Below are positions 46,075-55,203 of a stretch of DNA of 64,000 bases, piece after piece. The stretch covers positions 146,331 through 210,330 of the forward strand of contig QKWP01000686.1 of the NCBI GenBank assembly GCA_003550325.1, in the 5' to 3' direction. Made by a program: the position numbers and the translations under genes. The notes below the pieces were generated by a model. The model was not told where the DNA came from and did not search any database. It saw only the letters and a list, made by a program, of their open reading frames with translations. The DNA is from Gigaspora rosea (lineage: Eukaryota; Glomeromycota; Glomeromycetes; Diversisporales; Gigasporaceae). The first letter of the stretch is position 1; each line of letters starts with the position of its first letter.

Positions 46075-46198
46075 CAAATTTAAAAAATTTATTATAAAGA
46101 AATAACTACAAGCAAATGTAAGTTATTTTTATTTACTACTTTGATTTTTTCTTTATAAGTTTTCTATTCTAATACATCCTTATATATTAATGTCCTTA

Positions 46199-46358
46199 GG
46201 GTGCTGACATTTATTAGATAATATTTTAGGGGATGAGGAGTCAAGAAAAATCTTACATTAGTTAAATTTGATTGGCTAAAATTCTATTTATAGATCTTAC
46301 CTGGGGTGGGAGTAAGCTTCTATAGTAAATGAATATTAGGTAATAAATGTTAGCACCC
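46199..46358. mobile_element. TTA-TSD miniature element, GGGTGCTGACATTTATTA ends
   Basis: TTA at 46196-46198 and 46359-46361. Ends GGGTGCTGACATTTATTA and, reversed, GGGTGCTAACATTTATTA. 160 bp, non-coding. PIF/Harbinger-like by duplication and G-rich ends. Confidence 0.8.
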
Positions 46359-47482
46359 TTATCCTATCTTCTCTTGAATTATTTTTTGAATTATTGCAAT
46401 ATTTACAACTTTTTAAGAATTTCCGAAGTGTGGAACAGATATTGAAAGTCGCCAGATTCTTTATTCAGGTAAAAAGTGTCAACCATCTGATATATTTGAG
46501 TTTAACACATTATATAAGGTAATAGTGGAAGATAGTCATCTGTTATAGTATTAATTTTGGGCTTTCTATTAGTAGAAAAGTGAAACGCTTTTTTATGTTG
46601 AGTAAGAAATGCTAAAGTAGGAAAGTATTGTTTGCAAGTAGAACAAGTTAATTGTGAATACATTTCCTGGGAAACAGAAGGGCAGTTTTAATTATAGCCT
46701 GGTAATTTATTTTTATTTATATACTAAAGTATATAGATAGGACTGAGAAAGTGACCATCCCGGTCCTTAGTAAGTAATAATAAGAATCCATTATTTTCTG
46801 CAAGCAAAGCTTCTACAGCTTCATTTCTCCACAGAGAACAGCATCTAACATTATTACACCTTTGTATATCAAGGAAATAGCAATATATTTTATAGTGTTT
46901 ATCAATTCAGTTCCATAAAATATCAAAATTTTTATCAAAAGGATTGATTTTATAATCAATATAGTTTATAGCAATTTTGTGTCTGTGTATATCGTCTCTT
47001 TGACATAAATCACGAAGTTTTTCACCAGCATAATTAAAATTGCGAAGTTTAAGATTACTATCTGTAACATTCTTCATGGTATCGAGATAAGATCCAAAAT
47101 AATTAACAGGTAAAACGATTCCTCCTAACTTTTCCGAAAGAGTAGACGTACTTTTTTCTACCAGGTTGTAGGCTGACTGTCCTAGAGCATGAGTTCGAAT
47201 AGTGAAATAATCGAGATTTAATAGTTTAAACAATTTACAGTATTCTTCAATATTTTTCAGATATTTAGGATTTTCGTTAGGTCCACCATCAACTAGCAAA
47301 ACCAAAATCAGTTTGAATTCATTTTCTATTTTTAAAGCTTGATCAAAGTCTGGATTTTCTGACAGTGACAAAAATCTGCTATATGCGTTGATGATAATGT
47401 ACCTGTTACATCCTACGAATTAGAATTTTCATAGTTTAGTCCCAATTAAAGTTAGGAAAAAATAATTTTAGTATGATTAAGG

Positions 47483-47930
47483 TAGGGTATCTGGCATAGC
47501 ATTCATTGGCATGCCACTATGGTATGCCAATTGAGGGATGCCTATAGCATGCCAAAATTTTAAATAGATATTAGGCATGCCACTTATATAAAGTGCTTTA
47601 TATTAAGGCTAAAATTACTTTTAATTCTAAAATTCTTGGTCCGGATCCAATAAAATTACAGGATTTTGTATATATATAAAAAATATAAAAAATTATAAAA
47701 AAAATATATAAATAACAAAAATTAACTATGACAATTAATTTTTGATTTTAAATAAGAATTTTGGCATATAAATTTAGTCATAAAACAGTTTTTAATATTA
47801 AATATACAATTTTCTTACTTATACTATGTATATGTAATTTAATGGCATGCCAGGGTGGCATCTTGGCATGAATTTAAATAATTGGCATGCCATATGGCAC
47901 ATTAAATTTTTTGCTATGCCAGGTACTCTA
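47483..47930. mobile_element. hAT-like element with GGCATGCC motifs, 8-bp TSD
   Basis: Perfect 8-bp duplication GATTAAGG at 47475-47482 and 47931-47938. Ends TAGGGTATCTGGCATAGC and, reversed, TAGAGTACCTGGCATAGC. GGCATGCCA motifs crowd both ends. 448 bp, non-coding. It lies within the broken transposase-like gene. Confidence 0.9.
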
Positions 47931-48680
47931 GATTAAGGTCAAATAACAAAATTATTATCTGGGATTGTTATATTGGGCCGGTTCTGATACAATACAACAT
48001 ACCTATCCATTAGGGACGTATAAAAATTGAAAGTTGGCCTTTTCGTAACAAATCACTTGAGTCTTTAGAATCAATAATAAGATACACAGATGGAATTAAT
48101 TTCTGCATACTACCTTTAGGGAAGTCATGGTCGGGGATAGCAATAGGTTCATTATCTGACTGAATAGTTTTAAAGGTCCGTCCTACTGCTGAAATACCTA
48201 AGGGAACTTTCGCTTTATTATCTGTGATATGATTACAGAATGTGAAACAAAAGAGTTTACGAATTGTCGTGCACTTTTAAATGATAAAAGACAATAATGT
48301 TCATCAATATGGTCTTTTATTTCATTTCTTGAAACAAATATTACCTGGATACTACCTGAATTGTTACGGGATGATGATATCGTTTTGCACTTAAAGAATT
48401 AATGCGCCAAGGCCAGAGATACGTATTATACAGGAATGTCACATATAAATTTTATATCTTTCTTCCATTTCAGTTTTCAGGTGAAGGGTAGTGCGTACTT
48501 TAATTATCTCTTTTCTTCTTTTTTGTGAAGCACTACCGAATTCTACACATGGATAAAGTTGTATAGAAAGATCAAAATTTTGTTGAAGAAAAGAAGGTCA
48601 CCCAGGAGAATCATAACAAATAACTTCACTGTTTTCTTCTAAAGCCTTAATTACTGATCCAGATAAGATCAGCACTATTT

Positions 48681-49138
48681 TTATATTAGAATTTGGGGGA
48701 AATTACTATGTTTTTTATTATATGCTGAAATCTGACAACCGTTACTATGAAAAGTAATTTTTTTATTAAGTTATTAGCTCAAGTCAATTAATTAAAAATT
48801 GTAGAGCCCACTGAGACGCATTTAATGGTAGTTGGATTATTCAAATTGGTCTAGTGTACGCTGAGATATCGCTAAAAAACGATTGGCCGACGATATAAAA
48901 TTTCTAGTTTGTTTACATGGAATTTTATATAGTCGGCCAAACGTTTTTTAGCAATATTTTAGCGTACACTAGACCCATTTGAATGATCTAACTACTATTA
49001 GATGCGTCTCAGTGAGCTCTAAAACTTTCAATTAATTTACTTGAGCTATTAACTTAATAAAAAAAGCATTTTTCATAGTCACGGTTATCAGATTTCAGCA
49101 TATAATCAAAGTTTATATTGTACTTATCCCCAAAATTT
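48681..49138. mobile_element. Long foldback element in the transposase-like gene
   Basis: Arms of about 210 bp pair almost throughout: GCTGAAATCTGACAACCG on the left (48725) faces CGGTTATCAGATTTCAGC on the right (49083), with TAGTGTACGCTGAGATATCG against CAATATTTTAGCGTACACTA. The outer parts (AATTTGGGGG; CCCCAAAATTT) also match. It separates IDDPYKIGT from LSGSVIK in the surrounding gene. No transposase; the duplication is unclear. Confidence 0.75.
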
Positions 49139-49154
49139 ACGATAGTCCCAATAT

Positions 49155-49548
49155 GGGGGATGGCTAAAGCCAGGTGTGTTTATATGTTTTTGATTATTTA
49201 ATTAAAATTAGGGTAAGGGTTAGTTAGGGATTAGGGTTAGAACTTGACTTTTAAGTAAAATTGTCTTTCCGACATTTTTTATTAATGCTTCTAGACGGGT
49301 TTAGACACTCGTTTTTTGTATTTTCAGCATTTTTCACTTTTTTTCTTTGTTTTTGTCTTGTCGGTAGGGTTGTTGGCACAGTGGCATGCCACTTATACGC
49401 CATTAAATTATCATATAAATTTATAATATTGCGCCAGTGGCATGCCATTCATACCAACCACCCTACTTGTCGGGCTGATCCGTAAAGATCAAATTTTACA
49501 AATTGATTGGCTTTATATCACGTGAACACACCTGGCTTTAGACGACCC
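49155..49548. mobile_element. GGGGGATGGCTAAAGCC family, copy 2, carrying a nested insertion
   Basis: 8-bp duplication CCCAATAT at 49147-49154 and 49549-49556. Same ends and interior as 26892-27177 (TTAGGG repeats at 49210-49230; CGGGCTGATCCGTAAAGATC), but about 109 bp longer because of the element at 49365-49465. Confidence 0.85.
49365..49465. mobile_element. 101-bp hAT-like miniature element, 8-bp TSD
   Basis: Perfect 8-bp duplication CTTGTCGG at 49357-49364 and 49466-49473. Ends TAGGGTTGTTGG and, reversed, TAGGGTGGTTGG, with GGCATGCCA motifs on each side as in 47483-47930. The empty site is preserved in the sister copy near 27090-27105 (TTTGTCTCGTCGGGCTG). Confidence 0.92.
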
Positions 49549-50119
49549 CCCAATATAGTAATAGTGCCAATCTTATATGGATCATCAATTAAGTTTTTTT
49601 GCTCAACACCTTGCTTGCGCAGCTGCATGATTTTTTAAATTTTTCTCTTTTTTTTTCTTCTTCAATTATTTGCTTGTTTTCTGTAATTTGAATGAGAAAG
49701 TTACAACGAAGTTGTGAATCTCATATGATATGATAAAGGTCATTTAATTCTGCAAGCTTTTTTTCAGTAGCTTTTTGTTTTTCAAGTGACGATTTTTGTG
49801 CTGATGCATTATACCGTGGCTCTTCTGTATTGGTACTAGGCGACTCATCGCTTTTTTCTGAATCAGATTCATAACCTTTCTAATTAATTAATGTTTTATT
49901 CCTTAAAGTGGATAACAAAAATGTATACAAAGGCAGTCGAATAGGTGTAGTGAAGTAAGTGTTTATAATTTGTTCAAGGTCTTCTTTTTTTTTTCTTTGC
50001 ACTTGCTTTCATTTGTTTTGTGCATCAGCAAATACGGTTTGGGCATTTGGAAATGGATTGCCTGTTGATACTGCTAATTTGTATATATACACATTGCAAA
50101 ACTTCTTATAAAGGTTCAT

Positions 50120-51907
50120 GGGATTTTTGAATATATATTTTTTATTATAATGTGGAGTACTTAAAAAGGTTTGCATTTGCTTATATGCCGTTTGAATGAA
50201 AATGGATCTTGCTAAAAAATAGGATTGAAATTTAGTTTAATTTTTTAAAAACGAATTTTCAGCTTTGACAAGAAAGGAAATAATTAGAAATGGAATAAAT
50301 GCCTTCGTTTGAATAAAAATGGATCTTGCCAAAGAATAGGAATTGAAGTTTTATAACAATAGCAACAGTTTTATCTTAAGTCCGACGACTCACGAAAATG
50401 AATATTTATATACGAAAAGACGTGCACACTTTATAGATTAATATTTTTTATGTTTTATTTAACATTTACAAATTGGAAACTTATTTTGTCGATAGCTTTG
50501 TATATATATACCTCCAAAAGTATGTTACGAAATTAATAATTATGCAAAATCAACAATAATATAGATAAGATAATTGTGTATGCATTTGTAAATAGTATTT
50601 GAAAATAACAGGTATATGAATTGGGGAATTTGGATTTTGTGGTATAATTCTAATATCTTTGTTATACTTAAATTATGCCCGAAGTATCTCCTTTTCCTGA
50701 AGTGGTTATATCAGGTTTCTAAACTTTATATGAATAATATTAGATTTTTGTATTAACTTTAAATAGCAATTTATTCAGGTGTAGTTTTAATGCAAAGGGC
50801 TTTTCAGGTATATCGATATAATCTATAGCAGGGCGGAAATGCCTATTTATTTTTTAGCCATGCAGCCCATTGTCAACAATATAATAGAAATAATTTGAAT
50901 TAATGAATATTTGAAGGCCGGAAATAAATAGATCTTTTTGTCCTGGTCTATAGCCCTAACTAATCGGTATTGGAAATCTTTTTAGCATTTATCTTCTGTT
51001 GTACATATGCAGCCTGAGCCCTACCTTGTTCCTACATAAATGATAAGCTGTATTGAAAACTTTATCTATATACAAACAAAAAAATTTTTTTTGAGATCTA
51101 TGTTCTCATAAGAACAAATATATTTTCAATAATATTCTTTTTTTAAATTCCTTATTTATGAAATATCAGATATTTATTCAAGTTTTGTTTTCGACCTTTT
51201 TTTTTTTGAATGATCAGAACTTCTCGATTTCTAATTTAAAGAATTCAAATGTTCTCAAATCTAAAAGTATACTTATGAGAACATAAGATTTTCAAAACTG
51301 GCTCTAGTCTAGATCAGATAAGTGCGATTTAATGGATTACTTCTTTTATAAATATATCAATTACTAAAGATATTCAAACAATAACACTTTTTAATTAGAA
51401 ACGATATATGATGAAAACTTTGAAGCCGTGATTTTAGTTTATATCATATACTAAATTAATCTCTATGGCATTAAAATTTGAACTGATTGGATATTAGATC
51501 AACAAGGTATGGTCTCTTTTGATATAAGGTGAGCTAGGCTTTGATCAACATCTCTTGGTAGTATGTTCCAATTTGGATAAATCCGTTATTCGTATCTAAT
51601 TACCCAAATAATTCAAATTACTTAGATATTTAGATAATCTGACAGGTATTCAGATACCAATAGTAAATGAATAGAAATAGATATCCAAATAAATTCAGAG
51701 CCGGATATCCAATAGTTAGTTATTTGAATAAATGCTTATTGTGAAGTTATTATCTTTCAGGAATAGATGTGTATAATTTCTTAATTTTATTAATTGTAGT
51801 TTATTTATTTTTTTAATATAGTACTAATATGTATCAGGTGTGGGTGGGTGTATAATAGATTAGAAAACTTTATAATAAATAAAAATTACGTAATTTCTGG
51901 AAGCCCC
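50120..51907. other. Right part of the 6.5-kb unit, no gene recognised
   Basis: AT-rich. A short repeat (AATGGATCTTGC(T/C)AAA, then AATAGGA) occurs near 50205 and 50316. An inverted cluster of AGATATCC/GGATATCC-like motifs lies at 51570-51730. No credible coding sequence. Confidence 0.4.
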
Positions 51908-51981
51908 CAACTATTAATAAAAAATTATTTGATTTTTATAAAAATTTAAAAATAAGTAAAGTTTATTATGGAACCAAAATT

Positions 51982-52264
51982 GGGGGTCGTCTAAAGCCAT
52001 GTACCCACGTGACATTTTCGTGTAAATCAACCAAATGGAGTCGCGAAATTTTGTTTACACAGATCACCCCGAAGAAGTCATAAAACAAAAAAAACGCAAG
52101 AACATAAAAACGGCATTCTAAACCTACCTTGGGCCATTAATAAAAAATGTCGAAAAGGTCATTTTACCTATATTGCTTCTTACCTTAACCCCGACCCTAA
52201 TGCTAAAAACAAATTTTAACTAAAATTTCAAAAAATCACATGGGTACATGGCTTTAGCTATCCC
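51982..52264. mobile_element. GGGGGATGGCTAAAGCC family, copy 3 (reversed, diverged)
   Basis: Left end GGGGGTCGTCTAAAGCC, then ATGTACCCACGTGA; reversed right end GGGATAGCTAAAGCC, then ATGTACCCATGTGA. The interior has CATTAATAAAAAATGTCGA like the other copies in reverse. Flanks show no clear duplication. Confidence 0.7.
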
Positions 52265-52543
52265 GGCTTAATAATGAAGATCAATTTACTTAATAAAAAA
52301 AGCACTATTAGTGTACTATAGTTAGATTTTATTAAAATTTAAAACTAAAAATTTTTATTTTTTTGTTATTCAGCACTTGATGTGTTTATTGGCTAATTAT
52401 GCAGCATAACAAATGTCATCATGTGATATGGCAAATTTCTAATGTCTAAAAATAAAGTGTTCTTAGCTATATTTCAGACAATTACTAAATTATAAAATTT
52501 TTTCAAAAAAAAATCCTTTTTTTCAAAGAAAACTTTTTTTGTA

Positions 52544-52872
52544 CAGTAGAATTCACCTAAAGCCATTACTTTTAATTATAAAAATTTTTAAATTGTTAAT
52601 ACTCTTTAAAAACTGAAGATATTTAAAAAAATTTTTGATAATTTAATAGCTTATTGTTTAAATTATTTATATTAATTTAAATTTAAATGATTCAGAAAAT
52701 TTGGTATTTATATATAAAAAATTTGAATTTATTAACAAAAATTTAAATGTTATTAATTAATTTTAAAATTGTATTAAGTTTTTTTGCATTTTTATTGGAT
52801 AATTAGATTATACTGCAGCTAAAAAATTGGTGACTATATATAAAATATGTTGGCTTTAGGTGAATTCCACTG
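52544..52872. mobile_element. pogo/mariner-like element (TA TSD), AATTCACCTAAAGCC ends
   Basis: TA at 52542-52543 and 52873-52874. Ends CAGTAGAATTCACCTAAAGC and, reversed, CAGTGGAATTCACCTAAAGC. 329 bp, AT-rich and non-coding. Confidence 0.85.
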
Positions 52873-52874
52873 TA

Positions 52875-53357
52875 AAATTTTTATAAAAACTTATTAATTT
52901 TATCCACTTTGAATAATATAGCATTAAAAGCTTTTATCCACTTTGAAATATAACCTTTGACCAACTATTCACTTTTTAAATATAACATTTTTGTAAAAAA
53001 GTCTTTTTTAACCAAAATTTCAATATAACCTCTATATATATTGTTTGGGGTCCTCCGTAACCTGTCAGGTCAATCACTTTCATCAACTGGGGTACCCAAA
53101 ATTAAAACTGGATACCCGATTAAAACGGGTTATCCGGTTATCTAGTTATGAAATTTCAGCATGAGCATACTGCATTATGAACTTTACATAATTAAAATAT
53201 CATAAAGCATTTTTGGTTTAGTTTTTTAGGTAAGGTTTCAAAATTTTGTTTATAGTTGCACATAACGGCATATAAAACCAATTATTTACCCGAGTAAAGC
53301 ATTGTTGGCAATAGATTACAATTGTTTTAATAAATTCTGGGATAGCTGAAAACCAAA
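52875..53357. other. No gene seen
   Basis: Contains repeated TCCACTTTGAA(T)ATA (52898-52950) and a short GGGTTATCCGGTTATC patch (53125-53140) resembling the motif of the neighbouring element. Confidence 0.4.
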
Positions 53358-53365
53358 TTAATAAG

Positions 53366-55195
53366 TAGAGGTCTTACCTGGGTCAAAAATTACTGACCCA
53401 GGCGGGTCAAGTACTGCCCGGGTCAATGGGTCAATTTGTTTTTTTTTTGTTTTCGAAAACATGCTTAATTTTTGTTTTAACTGGAGTTGATCCAGGTCAG
53501 AAAATAACGGTAGTCATGCTAAAACCAGGAACGTTATACTTTATAAGTACATTTTAAAATTAAAAGTTTCTAAAATAGAATATATATTTACATTATTTTG
53601 TATCCTTTTAATGATAAATATAGGTTGTATAAGTACTATTTATACACCAAATAGACGATTTAGCTCAAGCAATTTATTTTTTATTTATTATAAAGAAAAA
53701 GCAAATAAGTACGTTACTGGATGTTTCACATCCAATAACAGCACATCTGGCTTTGAATTCAATGAGCTCGCAAGCTGACCTCTTCGTGATATGGAGTAAC
53801 AAATTAAATTCAAAGCCAGATGCTTTTTACCGTAATTGTCAAGTAAAAATGATCACCATGTGATCTTTTGGATCTTTTGCCTGCCAAATAAACAGTTATT
53901 GGTTGCTACGCATTCATTAACTATATAATATAATTAATATTGTAATCAATTAATTTTCAAAGGGGTTAAAACCTCATTTTTATTGTGGACTAAATTATAT
54001 TGTTGATTCTTTTGAAATAAAAATAAAATAATCGACACATAATAAATAAATGAATCTACTTCCGTATTATTTCACCGACAAAAACGCTTGTTGAAAACTT
54101 AGTTCGTAGATAATGATTTTACAGACAAGATTATTTTACAGACGAATAATTCAATATATTGTACCAACGATTTTTTTATAAATTGTATCAACTTTAAACA
54201 TAAACTTAACTCTAACAACTTATGACTAGAATTAATTTGCCCAAAATTAGTTTTTGGTGAAATAACTTTTTATGAAACGGACTTGTCCGTGAATTAATCG
54301 ATTGCAAAATAACCTTGCCTGAAATTAATTCTCTGCGAATTAAGTTTTCCGTGAAGTAATTATTGGTGAGTTGATCGAAACCGAGTGAACCTGATACTGT
54401 TAAATAAATATTTAATAAAATACTCAATAAAATTAATTAACGCATCTAAAATGATAAGCAGTTTATGTATTTTTCGCATCATTTCTGAATTTATGTCAAT
54501 TCTGAATTGTCATTTAGAATCGGTATCCATTTAACAAATTAAAAAAAAAAAGCAAGCGAAAAAATTTAGAAATAATAATAATATTATTAAATATCTCATT
54601 AATATTCGAACTAACTAATGCGTTTGCATTAAAAATGAGAGGAAAAACAGTGTGATGCAGATATAGGGAATCACCTAAAAATTTAAATAAACCATTAGAA
54701 TGAAAATTGTGAACGAACTTGAAAGAAAAATTGCTAAACACTTATCATTAAATAAAGCAATAAATCGTGTTAGTATTTTCCGATTGATGCAAATAGTGAT
54801 ACCTACCCGCATAAAATATGTTTATTTGGAGAGATATTTAATAACAAAAAAATGCGTTCTATTTAATACGTTTTCATAAAAACCATATTTTTTTAATATT
54901 AAACTTTACCTATTCTGAATCTTGACAAATTCTGACCCGTGACCCGTCAGGTCGGTGACCCGTACGGGTAACCCGACCCGGGTAATAACTCTAGAAATAA
55001 AAAAAATGCGTTCTATTTAAAACAATACGTTTATGCATAAATATCTTTTTTTTTTATATCAATATTGATTTGTAATTTAATAAATTTACCTATTCTAAAT
55101 CTTGACTCGTTTGACTCCGGTTCAGCCAATTTCTGACCCGTGACCTGTCGGGTCGGGTGACCCGTACGGGTCACCCGACCCGGGTAATAACTCTA
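53366..55195. mobile_element. 1.83-kb hAT-like element with GACCCG motifs, 8-bp TSD
   Basis: Perfect 8-bp duplication TTAATAAG at 53358-53365 and 55196-55203. Ends TAGAGGTCTTACCTGGGTC and, reversed, TAGAGTTATTACCCGGGTC. Subterminal GACCCG/CGGGTC clusters occur at 53388-53430, 54935-54985 and 55125-55185. The right-end block is present twice (54925-54995 and 55090-55195), suggesting internal duplication. No transposase was recognised. A TTTCACCGAC-type element is nested at 54058-54383. Confidence 0.85.
54058..54383. mobile_element. Nested TTTCACCGAC-type foldback element
   Basis: Left arm TTCCGTATTATTTCACCGAC; right arm reversed GGTTTCGATCAACTCACCAA. Inner ACAGAC / TTCCGTGAA motifs are arranged as in 1102-1418 but more diverged. 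The minus-strand open reading here follows from the repeats. Confidence 0.45.
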
Positions 55196-55203
55196 TTAAT
55201 AAG

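Larger units (their letters stand above)
46502..50119 (-). pseudogene. Broken DDE-transposase-like gene with nested insertions
   Basis: Minus-strand pieces keep the order of a dispersed protein family I recognise from memory in these fungi. N-terminal MNLYKKFCN..STGNPFPNAQ (from 50119), an acidic/Ser stretch and coiled-coil-like KKLAELNDLY (49.7-49.9 kb); SGSVIKALEENSEVICYDSP (near 48650); HIDEHYCLLSFKSARQF (48250-48330); DNKAKVPLGISAVGRTFKTI, DHDFP and LIPSVYL (48060-48230); STHIADF; then 46907-47371, VLLVDGGPNENP and HALGQSAYNLVEK. The three acidic residues (DNKAKV, VDGG, NLVE) fit a DDE site. The frame continues past three stops to a C2H2 finger, CSTCKQYF..H....H (46570-46640). At least three frameshifts and several stops; cut by 47483-47930, 48681-49138 and 49155-49548. 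Likely once catalysed cut-and-paste transposition. Confidence 0.7.
45380..51908. mobile_element. 6.5-kb unit bounded by family-1-like ends (candidate decayed autonomous element)
   Basis: Left end GGGGGTTTCCAGAAATTAC then GGTGGGTGGGTGGG; reversed right end GGGGGCTTCCAGAAATTACG, then CACCCACCCACACC. These are the left-type and right-type ends of 7489-8421 and 19786-20701, in the right orientation for one element. TTA precedes the left end (45377-45379), but AAC follows the right end, so the duplication is not confirmed. Contents: AT repeats (45440-45478), a BTB fragment, a TTA-TSD miniature element and a broken DDE-transposase-like gene with nested insertions. Alternatively, the two ends belong to separate broken copies. 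Confidence 0.5.

Noticed and set aside
46380-46530. Plus-strand reading CGTDIESRQILYSGKKCQPS considered as a second exon of the BTB gene
   Set aside because: It overlaps the 3' end of the transposase-like frame, is short, and I cannot match it to a BTB or BACK domain.
54212-54741. Two minus-strand frames of about 70 codons
   Set aside because: The first follows the inverted motifs of a nested element and the second has no family signature; both lack conserved features.
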